Of a DNA stretch of 64,000 nt, positions 1 through 11,008 are shown in pieces. Each line of letters starts with the position of its first letter. Position 1 is the first letter of the stretch. Made by a program: the position numbers and the translations under genes. The notes under the pieces are model-generated. The model saw only the letters and a list, made by a program, of their open reading frames with translations, had not been told where the DNA came from and searched no databases. Source of the stretch: Aldrovandia affinis (lineage: Eukaryota; Chordata; Actinopteri; Notacanthiformes; Halosauridae); contig JAINUG010000308.1 of NCBI GenBank assembly GCA_029706075.1, positions 1 through 64,000 on the forward strand, written 5' to 3'.

Positions 1-747
1 TGAAGGAGACGGCGGACAAGGGACGCTCCAAGGCTCCCGTTACCGGGTTGGGCAGCGGGTCTGGTTGACCACCAGGGACATTCCCCTCAGAATGGACCAC
101 CGCAACCGCACACCCGTTTTATTGGTCCCTTTCCCATTTCCAGAATTATCAGTCCCACTGCTGTTGTTTTGAAGTTACCCCACACCATGCGTCGTATTCA
201 CCCCACCTTCCATGTTTCCCGCCTCAAGCCCCCTTGTAACCCACCTTTGTGTCCCGCCCCTGAGCCACCCCCACCCCCCGCCTTATTGATGGTGGAGATG
301 CCTACGGTCCGTAAGATTTTGGACGTCGCCGCAGGGCCGTGGGTCGCCAATACTTGGTGGACTGGGAGGGCTACGGTCCCGAGGAACGTATCTGGGTCCC
401 ATCCCGGTTCATATTGGACAAATCCCTTATCAGAGACTTTGATTGTTCCCGAGCTGTATAATATTTTTGCCATGTGTTTTACCCTGCCTGTCTGAGATTC
501 TGCCCCGTGCCTTTACCCTGCCTGTCTGAGATTCTGCCATGTGTTTTGAACCTGCCTGTCTGAGATTCTATCCCGTGCCTTTACCTGCCTGTCTGAGATC
601 CTGCCTTGTGTTTTTGACCCTGCCTGTTCTGGAGATCCCGCCACGTGCTTTGCCCCCGTTCTGCCTGGCTTTCCAAGGCGTCTTGTTTGTTTATCTGTTT
701 TTGTTGTTCCTCCTGTTAAACGTCAAGAGGCGTTTCTTAGGGGGTCC
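1..747 (+). mobile_element. 3' internal end of an upstream chromovirus (Ty3/gypsy) copy
   Basis: This is the 3' end of the internal region of a chromodomain Ty3/gypsy retrotransposon, entering from beyond the window. It covers the integrase C-terminus, the chromodomain and an untranslated tail with repeated CCTGCCTGTCTGAGATTCTG-type units. It matches 9888-10639 almost base for base, with differences mostly of 1-4 nt indels. A G-rich polypurine tract at about 738-744 comes just before the LTR start (TGTTATATTC at 748). Frames are broken by indels. Together with 6074-10639 it shows a tandem internal-LTR-internal-LTR arrangement. Confidence 0.85.
286..462 (+). pseudogene. Chromodomain of gypsy integrase, frameshifted copy
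   Basis: Chromodomains at the integrase C-terminus define chromoviruses and in that family direct integration toward modified chromatin. Here the block reads VRKILDV near the start and later a [16 protein letters not shown] motif, with the aromatic-cage pattern (Y, W and Y) of the fold. The reading frame changes within the block: the longest open frame covers only part, and the chromodomain residues lie in a neighbouring frame. The second copy at about 10190-10360 is less damaged. Confidence 0.75.
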
Positions 748-809
748 TGTTATATTCTGAGTTTATGTTTCTGTCATTTTTGTACTTCGTGTATTTATTA
801 TCTGTCATG

Positions 810-1048
810 TGTAGTGAGCACTGGAGAGAGAGAGGCAGAATTCCTGCGGCAACACGCCCACGTTCTCGGACTCACCTGACAGGTGACGTGTCAGCCGGGA
901 AGTAGAGATAAGCGGGGTGGATTGAGGGAGTTCAGAGCTTCCTGGACGTGGCAGTACGCATGTATCTGTATCAGAGCGATGTGCTCTAATAAAGTGTTTT
1001 TGCAACCTTGAAAACCAAGCAATTTGTTTTTTCTCTGCAAACACCACA
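810..1048 (+). repeat. 5' LTR of CsRn1-like element
   Basis: 239 bp, TGTAGTGAGC...AACACCACA. Matches 4930-5166 and 10702-10941, differing by a few single-base indels. AATAAA in the context CTCTAATAAAGTG (about 987-994) is the likely polyadenylation signal. Flanked on the left by CATG, the target duplication. Confidence 0.9.
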
Positions 1049-1111
1049 TTGGTGACCTGACGCTTCTTCGGACGATTCCGAAGTGATTATTTATTTTATT
1101 TTTTCACGAAA

Positions 1112-1780
1112 GATGCACGCCTCGCCGCTCTCAAGCTCCCGGAGTTCTGGCAGGAACATGCCGCCCCGTGTGGTTCGCTCAGCGGAGGCGCAGTTCGCGT
1201 TGAGAGGCATAACGCAGGAGGACACGAAATACTTCTACGTGGTTGCTGCTTTAAATAGTTCGACAGCATCGCGGGTATTAAGCCTACTCCAGGATCCTCC
1301 GGAAGACGATAAGTACTTGGCTCTCAAACAGCTCCTGCTGGAGACTTTCGAGCTGTCAGAACCTGAGCGTGCTCGCAAGCTCCTTACACTGCCTGGTTTG
1401 GGGGATTCTAAACCGTCGGAGTTAATGGACCATATGCTGACACTTTTGGGTAACCACCAACCGTGTTTCATATTCCGGGAATTATTTATGCAGCAGATGC
1501 CCAGTCAAGTGCGTGCAACTCTGGCAGGTTCCCGGGTGAAAGACCTCAGGCTCTGGCCAGGGAAGCCGATAAAGTTTTAAACTCCAGCCGGCTGCCCGGT
1601 CCTGCAGTAAGGGTGGTTGGCGCTGCTGATGTGCAGGCTATCCGGGAGGATGTCATCGCCGCTACCCAGCGGCAGCGACCTACAGCGGGCCTCTGCTACT
1701 ATCATGCCAGGTTTGGCACACGCGCTAAGCAGTGCCGTCCGCCTTGCTCTTTCGGGAACGGCAGAGCCGACGCCCATTAG
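1112..1780 (+). pseudogene. gag of CsRn1-like element (copy 1), frameshifted
   Basis: Capsid-type gag of a Ty3/gypsy retrotransposon. Open from an ATG at 1112 to 1580, with the N-terminal residues out of frame because of small indels near 1120-1165 relative to copy 2. It then continues in a second frame to 1780 and includes the motif CYYHARFGTRAKQC. That finger (C, H, then two C) is the nucleocapsid type seen in CsRn1-like elements. Relative to copy 2 it lacks about 9 nt near 1750. Copy 2 carries different indels, so neither copy is intact as written. Confidence 0.8.
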
Positions 1781-2067
1781 CTGCGTTGAGTGTCGGCAAG
1801 GCTAGCAGTTTGCTTTTTGTTACGGACTCTGTTTCTGATCGGCGATTTCTATGCGACACAGGCGCGCAGGTTAGCGTCCTCCCTGCGTCTGCTTTGGACG
1901 TACAGACTGGGGGTCGTGGACCACCTCTGGAGGCAGCCAACGGCAGCACTATCCCCACTTTTGGCAGACGAGCAGTGGACCTTTGTTTTGATGGGCAACA
2001 TTTCCAGTGGGTGTTTGTGCTAGCGTCTGTGTCTACCCCGTTGTTGGGCAGATTTTCTGTGTGCTAA
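1732..2067 (+). pseudogene. Retropepsin-like protease of CsRn1-like element (copy 1)
   Basis: Aspartic protease that would cleave the element polyprotein. The open segment contains the catalytic motif CDTGAQVSVLPAS, followed by the flap region. It ends early at 2067 because 2 nt are missing at about 2049 compared with copy 2, where the C-terminal LLGADFL motif is intact. It overlaps the end of gag in another frame. Confidence 0.8.
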
Positions 2068-2160
2068 CAGCCTGCTGGTCGATGTCAGGAACAGACGGCT
2101 GGTGAATGCGGAGACATTCGCAACGCTTCGGGGTTCTCCCAGCAGCACCGGGACGTCCAA

Positions 2161-3518
2161 GTGCCCAGCGCCCTGTCATCTGCGGATATGTTTCAGCGCC
2201 TCCTGATGGATTTCCCGGACCTCACTACGCCCACGTTCTCTTCGGCAGCCGTCAAGCATGGGGTGGATCATTTTATCGCCACTACGGGTCCGCCGGTCCA
2301 CGCCCGGGCAAGGCGGTTGGACCCGCAGAAGCTGGCTGTGGCTAAAGCGGAGTTTGACTCCATGGAACGCTTGGGGATTGTGCGTAGGTCCAGCAGTCCT
2401 TGGGCCTCACCTCCACTTGGTTCCGAAACAGGGGGTGGCGCCTTTGCGGGGACTATCGACGACTTAATGACGCCACGACTCCTGACCGCTACCCTATACC
2501 GTACATACAGGATTTCGGCTCGATTAGCTGGGAGGGTTTTGTTTTCAAAATTGATTTGATCAGGGGTTATCACCAGGTTCCGGTTCAGCCGCAAGATATC
2601 CCTAAAACCGCGGTTAATAACCCCGTTTGGGCTATTTGAGTTTTTAAGAATGCCTTTTGGGTTAAAAACGCGGCCCAAACTTTTCAGCGCTTAATGGATA
2701 GGGTTTGCGGGATATGCCTTTTTCTTTTCGTTTATTTAGACGACATCCTGGTGGCCAGTGTCACCAGCGATGAGCACCAGGCCCATCTCCGGCCTTTTGC
2801 GCGCCTCAGTGAACACGGGTTAATTATTAATCTGGCGAAATGTCAATTTGGGGTTCCCGTGGTGGATTTCCTCGCCACCGCGTCACCCGGGAAGGTGCGG
2901 TGCCCCCTCCCTTCTAAGGTCGAGGCTATTCAAAATTTTCCGCGACCGGTTACAGTTCGGGCTTTGCAGGAGTTTTTGGGCATGGTCAATTTTTACCATC
3001 GCTTTCATTCCCAGAGCCGCTCGGCTAATGCTGCCCCTGTACGCTGCCCTTAAAGGGGCTACAGCAAAGCAACTGGTAAGTTGGTCGGCCGAGATGTCGC
3101 ATGCTTTTTAAAAACGAAAGAGGCATTAGCGAATGCTACTCTGCTTACGCACCCTTGGCCGGACGTGCGGTTTCTGTAACCACGGATGCATCGGATTTTG
3201 CGGTTGGCGGTGCATGAACAGCTAGTTAATGGGGTTTGGCAGCCGCTTGCTTTTTTTAGCCGCCAGCTCCGTCCTGCTGAGCGCAATTACAGCACGTTCG
3301 ATCGCGAGCTCCTTGCTCTTTATTTAGCTGTGCGTCATTTTCGGTTCCTGCTCGAGGGCCGCACGTTCACGGCTTTTGTAGACCACAAGCCTTTAGCCCT
3401 AGCTATGGCTATGGTTAAGGAGCCATGGTCCGCCCGTCAGCAAAGGCAGTTGGCATTCGTCTCCGAATTCACCACGGACATCCAGCACGCCGCAGGTAAG
3501 GACAACGTGGGTGGCTGA
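2161..3518 (+). pseudogene. Reverse transcriptase and RNase H of CsRn1-like element, several frameshifts
   Basis: Pieces in different frames read as gypsy RT then RNase H. The region upstream of RT continues the protease frame. An YLDDILVAS block (within the open segment 2694-3053) is the RT catalytic loop. Thumb-like sequence with 'EFLGMVNFYHRF' follows. RNase H is seen in 3186-3518, with TFDRELLALYLAVRHF and FVDHKPL carrying the second and third acidic residues. Each junction between pieces is a 1-2 nt indel. Confidence 0.8.
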
Positions 3519-4760
3519 CTGTCTTTCGCGGTCCATAGTGGACGCGGTCAATTTAGGGGTGGATTACGGGCAAATGGCTGCTGACCAGGCGTCTGATCCC
3601 GAAGTGCAGGCGTTACGCGCAGCGACTACAGGTCTGCAGCTGCAGGAGGTGAGTTTTGGTCCTTCATGCACCCCACTCCTTTGTGATGTGTCCACCGGGG
3701 TCGCCAGACCGGGTGGTGCCGGTGGTTTGGCAGCGGCGTATTTTCGAGGTTTTACACAACCTATCCCATCCGGCCGCAAGGCGTCGCAAAAACTATTGTC
3801 TGAAGGTTTGTGTGGCATGGCCTGAAAAAGGATGTTTGTGACTGGGTGAATGTTTGCTTAGCGTGTCAACGGGCTAAAGTTCACAAGCACACCAAGGCTC
3901 CTTTAGCGCCGTTCGGCCGTCCCTGAAAGGCGGTTTGACCACGTTAATGTGGATCTAGTGGGGCCGTTGCCTCCGTCGGGGTTACACACACCTTTTAACA
4001 ATTGTAGATAGGACCACGCGTTGGCCGGAGGTAATACCGTTGACGTCCACCACCACTGCTGAGGTGGCTCGGCATTTATTAGTGCGTGGGTCTCGTTTGG
4101 GGTTCCCGCCGATTTATCCTCCGACCGTGGGGCTCAGTTTACGCCAGAGTTGTGGGCGCGAGATAGCTCGGGCAGTTGGGGGTGACGCTGCATTGACTAC
4201 GGCGTATCACCCTCAGGCTAACGGGATGTGCGAGCTGCCACCGTTCGTTAAAGGTGTCTCCGCGCTGCACTGCAGGGGGACGCTTGGTTTGATACGCTCC
4301 CATGGGTCTTACTGGGTCTTAGGACGGCCCCTAAGGCTGATTTAGGAGCATCTTTCTGCGGAGCTGGTTTATGGGCAACCGTTGCACGTACCAGGAGTTT
4401 CTACCCAGCTGTTCGGTGCCTTGGTCAGCTACGCGCCAGCTCCCGGTTCTGCGGGACGGTCTGAAATCGTTTCGCCCCTGTGCCTACGACACATCACGGT
4501 TTGCCCCGCTCCCACGTTCATCCAGGTTTGGGTGAGGCGCGCTTTGTGTTTGTGCGCCAAGATAAGCATCGTAGCCCTTGCAGCCTCCTTACGAGAGGGA
4601 CCATTTCGAGTAGTAAAGTCCGGGGAGAAATTTTTTGTTTTGGATATCGGTGGTAGATCTGACCGCACACTATCAGACCGCTTAAAACCGGCGCACGTCG
4701 ATTTAGATTCGCCGGTAGAGGTCGCTTGTCCTCCGCGCAGAGGTCGCTCCCGCCTCAGGT
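3511..4760 (+). pseudogene. Integrase of CsRn1-like element, frameshifted
   Basis: The N-terminal zinc-binding part is visible: an H near 'HNLSHPA' and the CLACQRAKVHKHTKAPLAPF segment near 3865-3915, followed by the first catalytic Asp region near 3945 and further core pieces (SDRG-type around 4120, NGMCE around 4222). Frames change at least four times between 3780 and 4400. A basic, Pro-rich tail (about 4730-4830) precedes the 3' LTR. Confidence 0.7.
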
Positions 4761-4929
4761 CGAGAAATCCTGCCCCTGACTTAAACCCTGACCCTGGTGA
4801 CAGCCCTAAAACTGACTCTGGTATGGGTCCTGATCCGTCCGGGGCTGCGGGCAAGAGACTGGGAGGTTTGGCCGTGTCATCCAGACCCCTAGGCGGTTTT
4901 GCTGCCACAGTAAATTCTGGGGGGGCTTG

Positions 4930-5166
4930 TGTAGTGAGCACTGGAGAGAGAGAGGCAGAATTCCCTGCGGCAACACGCCCACGTTCTCGGACTCACCTGA
5001 CAGGTGACGGTCAGCCGGGAAGTAGAGATAAGCGGGGTGGATTGAGGGAGTTCAGAGCTTCCTGACGTGGCAGTACGCATGTATCTGTATCAGAGCGATG
5101 TGCTCTAATAAAGTGTTTTTGCAACCTTGAAAACCAAGCAATTTGTTTTTCTCTGCAAACACCACA
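4930..5166 (+). repeat. 3' LTR of CsRn1-like element
   Basis: 237 bp, TGTAGTGAGC...AACACCACA, preceded by a G-rich run (4919-4925) that may be the polypurine tract and followed by the CATG target duplication (5167-5170), after which the chromovirus LTR resumes. Near-identity with 810-1048 indicates a recent insertion; small indels are the main differences. Confidence 0.9.
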
Positions 5167-6073
5167 CATGTCTCTTTATTCTGTTGTCAGCTTTGCGTTT
5201 CTCATTGTTCTGTCACGTTCTGCTCTCCCGTCTGTTATCGTTCCTGTTCCGTTTATTTCTAGATCCACTCCTTGTCTTGTCATGCACTTCGGGTGTTTAG
5301 AATTTACGGGTTTCCTCCGCCTTCGCTTATTCTCTCGTTTTCTTCTTTCCTACTTTCGTGATCGCACTTTGTATATATTAGTCAGATGTGTACAGTACTA
5401 ACTAACTAATCTACTAACGTTAGGGATTTAGATTTAGTTAACTAACACTACTAATCACTAATTATCTCACGCTTCCTACTACCGGCATTTCTCTCTCTCA
5501 TTATCCTATCCCTGCTTAGTTTTCCGTTCTCTCCTCATACGCACGCAACGTTTCTCCTTGCGTACCTCCCCTTTTACTATGCACGTGTCTGCCTGTTCTC
5601 CCAGGTCGTTTATTGTCTATATGTTTGTATGGTTCAGTGTCCGTGTCTTACGTTTCCCTCTTGTTATGTAATTATCTCTTCCCTGTGTTCCAGCCTCTCT
5701 CTCCTCGTTGTCTCACCTGATTTCTATTATGTCTCCCTGTATATATGTTCAGTGTTTTCATTTCTCCGTGTCAGTACGTTGATTCTATTTCCCTGAGCCT
5801 ACCTTTCCGAAGCCAGAGTAATTAGCATTTCCCGAGACTACCCTTTGATTACGACCCCGAGCCTGCCCAGCGATTTTGTCCTTTTGCCCTTCTGATTCCT
5901 GAGTATCGACCTTTTGACTGCCCTATTACTACTTCTCTCTGCCTCGCGATTTTGTACCTCTGATTCCCTGATTCTTGGTTTTGACCCCTGCCTGTGAATA
6001 AACAACTCTTTTGCCTAATCCCTGATCTGCGTCTGGGTCCTTACCGCGGTCGTCACAGGACGTACTGACCAAG

Positions 6074-7040
6074 ATGGACCCAGCAGATCCAGACCAGCTC
6101 CGCTTCGCCCTCGAGCAGCAAGGCGCCATGCTCGGACGGCACCAGGACCATCTGGAGCGTGTGACTGAACACCTGCAGTCTCTCACCTCCGGTTTGGCTG
6201 AGCTTACCCTCACGCTGCGAGCTCCAGTCATTAACCCCGCACCCCAGCATGCCGCGGCGCCACTTCAACCCGAGCCTTCCTCCGCGCCGGTGCGCGAACC
6301 ACGTCTGCCTCCTCCTGAGAGATACGCAGGTGAACCGGGAGGTTGCCGTGCGTTCCTGACGCAGTGCCAGTTGATCTTCCAACTGCAGCCATCCACGTTT
6401 CCCAGCGAATTATCCCGGGTCGCCTACGTCATCACCCAACTGACCGGTCGTGCCAAGTCCTGGGCTACCACCGCGTGGGAGGGCTCTCTTCCCTGCTGTC
6501 AGAGCTTTGACCGGTTTTCCGAGGAGATGAGGAGGGTCTTCGACCGGTCTAAGCAGGGTCACGACGCGGCTCGGGAGATGCTCTACCTACGCCAGGAGGG
6601 AGGGTCGGTGTCGGATTACGCCATTCGTTTCCAGACCTTGGCTAACGCCTGTGGCTGGGGAAGGAAGGCGCTGTACGACGCCTTCATCTGTGGACTCTCC
6701 GAACATCTTAAGGACGAGATCCTGACTCGTGACCTGCCAGAGTCCTTCGATGACCTTGTCAGCCTTGCCATCCGCGTGGACTCCCGGCTTCAGGAGCGTC
6801 GTCGCTGGCGTAGTTCCGGAGGTTTTCCCGGGTCTGGGAGGACCGGGTCAGGTCACCGATCGGTGCCTACAACCACCCTAGAGCAGCTCCATCTACTACC
6901 CCGGAGCCTGAACCCATGCAGCTGGATCGGACCCGCCTTTTTCGTCAGGAGCGTGACCGCAGGATGGCCAACCGATCCTGTCTCTACTGCGGTGAGTCTG
7001 GGCACTTCATTTCCGGCTGTCCAGTAAAAGCCAACACCCA
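6074..7040 (+). pseudogene. gag of chromovirus, one frameshift before the zinc knuckle
   Basis: Structural protein of the chromodomain Ty3/gypsy element. The start at 6074 (MDPADPDQL) is 17 nt after the inferred LTR end and is the natural first ATG. A coiled-coil-like N-terminus and a Pro-rich stretch are followed by a capsid-type region (about residues 75-245). The frame is open to 7027, but the zinc knuckle CLYCGESGHFISGC (about 6980-7021) lies in another frame, so one indel sits between about 6850 and 6900. Normal gag of this type ends at the knuckle, so the 3' tail of the open frame is spurious. Confidence 0.88.
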
Positions 7041-7087
7041 CTAGTTAGGAGAGGAGCACTAGTGGGTGTCATTCCATCGAACGCTCC

Positions 7088-7400
7088 TCTAAACAACGGA
7101 CCTGCCTGCCGGTGACCATCGAGTGGGAGGGTCAGAGGCGAGAGACCACCGCGCTCATTGACTCGGGGGCTGAGGAGAGTTTCCTGGATGCCGGTGCGGT
7201 CGCGGTGGGGGATTCCAGTTTCCAGTCTGTCTCACCCCTCATTGCCAACACACTCAACGGTCAGAGACTGGCCCAAGTTACCCAGATCAGTTCCCCTCTT
7301 ACGTTGCGTACTTCCGGCAGCCACCAGGAGAAGATTAGGTTGCACATTATTGACTCCCTCACTCACCTATTGTCCTTGGCCACCCGTGGCTGGTGAAGCA
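7088..7400 (+). pseudogene. Aspartic protease of chromovirus
   Basis: Protease domain with the motif LIDSGAEESFLD (about 7156-7191), the DSG variant of the retropepsin active site, and a following 'SPL' and hydrophobic strand region. It follows gag directly and precedes the RT linker (about 7393-7690). A break in frame near 7390 separates it from the RT open segment; the linker is still recognisable in the next frame. Confidence 0.8.
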
Positions 7401-7688
7401 TAATCCGTCCGTGGAATGGAGCAGTCACAGGATTGTGGGTTGGAGCCCACAATGCCTTTCCCAATGCCTGCAGCAAGCCCATTCATCTGTTCCGAGTCCC
7501 CTGTCTTCTGTCCCGAGTCCCCTTTCTTCCGAGATGAGTCTTGACCTGTCGGTCTTTCCTTCCGAGTACCTGGACCTCAAGGAGGTCTTCTCCAAGTCCC
7601 GAGCCACCTGCCTGCCCCCCACCGTCCCTATGATTGCGCCATTGAGCTCCTGTCTGGCGCTACCCCTCCTAGGGGGCGTCTTTTCTCC

Positions 7689-10126
7689 TTGTCCCGTCCC
7701 GAGACGGAGGCCATGAACACTTACCTTCGGGAGTCCTTGACCGCTGGCATCATTCGGCCATCCTCATCACCCGCTGGAGCGGGTTCTTCTTCGTGGGGAA
7801 GAAGGACGGTTCTCTTTCGTCCCTGTATTGACTACCGTTCGCTCAACGACATCACCGTCAAGAATCGCTACCCTCTCCCCCTCATGACGTCCGCATTTGA
7901 ACAACTTCAGGGAGCTACCGTCTTCACGAAGTTGGACCTGCGCAACGCCTACCACCTGGTGCGCATTCGTGAGGGGGATGAGTGGAAGACGGCGTTCAAT
8001 ACTCCGACAGGTCACTGGGAGTACCTGGTAATGCCCTTTGGGTTAACCAATGCCCCTGCCGTTTTCCAGGCGTTGATCAACGATGTCCTCAGGGATTTCA
8101 TTAATCAGTTTTGTTTTGTCTACCTGGACGATATCCTTATTTTTTCCAAAACTATGGAGGAACATGTCACCCAGGTCCGCAGAGTTCTACAGCGTCTCCT
8201 TGAGAACAGGCTCTATGTGAAGCCAGAGAAATGTGACTTCCATTGTCACACCACCACCTTCCTGGGCTTCGTCATCTCGGCGGGGAGCATCCAAATGGAT
8301 CCACGCAAAATCAAGGCTGTCTTGGACTGGCCCCAGCCAGAGTCCCGGAAGGAGTTACAGCGCTTTTTGGGCTTCGCCAACTTCTACAGAAGGTTCATCA
8401 GGAACTACAGCACCATTGCTGCTCCACTCACCGCCCTCACCTCCATCAAGATCCGGTTTCACTGGAATCCTCAAGCTGAACTAGCTTTCCGGTCACTTAA
8501 ACAACGCTTCACTTCAGACCCCATTCTCATTCACCCTGATCCCACCGCCCAGTTTATCGTCGAGGTCGACGCTTCCAACATTGGGGCAGGTGCCATCCTT
8601 TCCCAACGCTCCGCCAAGGACAGGAAGGTTCATCCCTGCGCCTTCTATTCCCATCGCCTCAGCCCTACGGAGCAGAACTACGACATTGGCAACAGGGAAC
8701 TGCTCGCAGTCAAGCTCGCCTTGGAGGAGTGGAGGCACTGGCTGGAGGGGGCTGAAGTTCCTTTTCTGGTCTGGACAGACCACAAGAACCTGGAGTACCT
8801 GCAGACTGCCAAGAGACTCAATTCCCGCCAGGCTCGTTGGTCGCTCTTCTTTTCGAGATTCAATTTTGTTCTCTCTTATCGACCTGGATCCAAAAATACT
8901 AAGCCTGATGCCCTTTCTCGCCGTTTCGAACCCATATCCAGGGTTTCCATTCCGGACACCATCCTGCCTCAATGCGCTATCAACAGCGTTCAACTTCGCA
9001 TTGAGGCAACAGTGCGCTCCGCCTTGGAGGGTGAGGCCGGCCCCAGTCGCTGTCCCTCGAACCGCCTCTTCGTGCCCAGTTCTGTCCGATCCCAGGTGCT
9101 TCAGTGGGGTCACTCCTCTCGCCTGTCATGTCACCCTGGCATAAACAGGACTATGTCTTTTATCCAGAGACGTTTTTGGTGGCCTGCCATGGTCCAGGAC
9201 GTTAGGAGTTTTATTTCTGCCTGCTCTGTCTGTGCCCAGAATAAGGTTTCCCATCAGCATCCCTCTGGTTTGTTACAGCCCCTACCCATCCCTCACCGCC
9301 CTTGGTCCCACATAGCTCTGGATTTTGTTACGGGTTTACCCTCCTCCAACAGCAACACCACCATTATGACGGTTATTGATCGTTTTTCTAAGGCTGTTCA
9401 TTTTGTCCCCTTACCCAAGCTTCCCTCCGCCAAGGAGACAGCCACCCTCATTATCCAACACGTTTTTCGTTACATGGCATCCCCAGTAATATTGTTTCTG
9501 ACAGAGGTCCCCAGTTTATCGCCAGGTTTTGGAAGGCTTTTTGTTTACTCCTTGGTTCTTCCGTCAGTCTTTCCTCAGGTTTCCATCCCCAATCTAATGG
9601 CCAGACAGAGCGGGCTAATCAGGTTATTGAAACCGTTCTGCGGTGCTTGTGCTCTCGGAACCCGTCCTCTTGGAGCCAACATCTTCCCTGGGCAGAGTAT
9701 GCCATCAACTCCCAAACCTCTTCCTCATCCCGTATGTCCCCCTTTGAATGCTGCCTTGGTTACCAACCACCCTTATTCCCTAGCCAGGAGAGGGAGGTGG
9801 GTGTCCCCTCTGCCGAGGCGTTCATCCGTAGATGCCGACGTACCTGGAACCTCACACGCCGCAACCTCCTCCGAGCCAGCGCCCGCATGAAGGAGACGGC
9901 GGACAAGGGGACGCTCCAAGGCTCCCCGTTACCGGGTTGGGCAGCGGGTCTGGTTGACCACCAGGGACATTCCCCTCAGAATGGACCACCGCAAACTCGC
10001 ACCCGTTTTATTGGTCCCTTCCCCATTTCCAGAATTATCAGTCCCACTGCTGTTGTTTTGAAGTTACCCCACACCATGCGTCGTATTCACCCCACCTTCC
10101 ATGTTTCCGCCTCAAGCCCCTTGTAA
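7689..10126 (+). pseudogene. pol (RT, RNase H, integrase) of chromovirus, nearly intact
   Basis: The longest retroelement frame here, 733 codons open (7689-9890). Order: RT with [12 protein letters not shown] catalytic loop (about 8116-8151), thumb, RNase H with [26 protein letters not shown] and TDHKNLEYL (three acidic residues), then integrase with the H-H-C-C zinc site ending ACSVCAQNK (about 9220) and first catalytic Asp in [11 protein letters not shown] short out-of-frame patch sits near 7785-7815 between two compensating indels. A single indel near 9480 shifts the rest of the integrase core into another frame, which is recognisable up to 10126, so the end of the long frame is not homologous. 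Confidence 0.9.
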
Positions 10127-10189
10127 CCCACCCTTTGTGTCCCGCCCCTGAGCCACCCCCACCCCCCGCCTTATTGATGGTGGAGATGC

Positions 10190-10360
10190 CTACACGGTCC
10201 GTAAGATTTTGGACGTTCGCCGCAGGGGCCGTGGTCGCCAATACTTGGTGGACTGGGAGGGCTACGGTCCCGAGGGAACGATCTGGGTCCCATCCCGGTT
10301 CATATTGGACAAATCCCTTATCAGAGACTTTGATTGTTCCCGAGCTGTCTAATATTTTGC
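10190..10360 (+). pseudogene. Chromodomain at the chromovirus integrase C-terminus
   Basis: In one frame it reads YTVRKILDV and then [11 protein letters not shown], with a C-terminal segment ending DFDCSRAV before a stop. These are chromodomain hallmarks. It is separated from the integrase core by an indel near 9930 and another near 10110-10130, so the domain is complete but not in frame with the core as written. Confidence 0.82.
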
Positions 10361-10639
10361 CATGTGTTTTACCCTGCCTGTCTGAGATTCTGCCCCGTGC
10401 CTTTACCCTGCCTGTCTGAGATTCTGCCATGTGTTTTGACCCTGCCTGTCTGAGATTCTATCCCGTGCCTTTACCTGCCTGTCTGAGATCCTGCCTTGTG
10501 TTTTTGACCCTGCCTGTTCTGAGATCCCGCCACGTGCTTTGCCCCCGTTCTGCCTGGCTTTCCCTGCGTCTTGTTTGTTTATCTGTTTTTGTTGTTCCTC
10601 CTGTTAAACGTCAAGAGGCGTTTCTTAGGGGGGGGGTCC

Positions 10640-10701
10640 TGTTATATTCTGAGTTTATGTTTCTGTCATTTTTGTACTTCGTGTATTTATTATCTGTCAT
10701 G
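10640..10701 (+). repeat. Start of the 3' chromovirus LTR, interrupted again by the CsRn1-like element
   Basis: Begins at TGTTATATTC after a G-rich polypurine tract (about 10628-10636) and reads identically to 748-809, ending in the same CATG before TGTAGTGAGC. The remainder of this LTR is not present in the window because the sequence changes at 12222, inside the nested element. Confidence 0.85.
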
Positions 10702-10941
10702 TGTAGTGAGCACTGGAGAGAGAGAGGCAGAATTCCCTGCGGCAACACGCCCACGTTCTCGGACTCACCTGACAGGTGACGTGTCAGCCGGGAAGTAGAG
10801 ATAAGCGGGGGGTGGATTGAGGGAGTTCAGAGCTTCCTGACGTGGCAGTACGCATGTATCTGTATCAGAGCGATGTGCTCTAATAAAGTGTTTTTGCAAC
10901 CTTGAAAACCAAGCAATTTGTTTTTCTCTGCAAACACCACA
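10702..10941 (+). repeat. 5' LTR of CsRn1-like element, copy 2
   Basis: 240 bp, TGTAGTGAGC...AACACCACA, preceded by CATG (10698-10701). Contains CTCTAATAAAGTG. It has an extra GG run compared with 810-1048 and otherwise matches it and 4930-5166. Confidence 0.9.
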
Positions 10942-10942
10942 T

Positions 10943-10956
10943 TGGTGACCCCGACG
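10943..10956 (+). promoter_or_regulatory. Primer binding site, tRNA-Trp type
   Basis: TGGTGACCCCGACG starts one base after the LTR end. It matches the complement of the 3' end of eukaryotic tRNA-Trp, the primer known for CsRn1-like elements. In copy 1 the equivalent site (from 1050) has lost two C and one following base is changed, so copy 2 preserves the better version. Confidence 0.75.
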
Positions 10957-11008
10957 CTTCTTCGGACGATTCCGAAGTGATTATTTATTTTATTTTTTTC
11001 TACGAAAG

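Larger units (their letters stand above)
810..5166 (+). mobile_element. CsRn1-like Ty3/gypsy retrotransposon with both LTRs, nested in the chromovirus LTR
   Basis: A complete but frame-broken element of 4357 bp: 5' LTR 810-1048, primer site just inside, gag, protease, reverse transcriptase, RNase H, integrase, 3' LTR 4930-5166. It is flanked by a 4-bp duplication, CATG. Assignment to the CsRn1 clade rests on three things seen: a gag that opens with an 'LPEFW...WFAQAEAQF' type motif (clear in copy 2), a C-x2-H-x-x-F-G zinc finger ending C-x3-C, and a tRNA-Trp-like primer site (clear in copy 2). The 5' half is repeated at 10702-12222. Confidence 0.88.
748..6057 (+). repeat. Chromovirus LTR, split by a nested gypsy element
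   Basis: The LTR shared by the upstream internal region (1-747) and the downstream one (6074 onward). It starts at TGTTATATTC (748) and runs to about 6057 (GTCGTCACA), just upstream of the gag start. It is interrupted by the element at 810-5166 with a CATG target duplication at 806-809 and 5167-5170. Without the insertion it is about 949 bp. AATAAA lies at 5998-6003, as expected near the R/U5 border. The exact 3' edge is inferred from the TG...CA rule and the proximity of gag. Confidence 0.7.

Noticed and set aside
8514-9113. 199-codon minus-strand frame inside chromovirus pol
   Set aside because: Antisense to RNase H/integrase motifs that read clearly on the plus strand.
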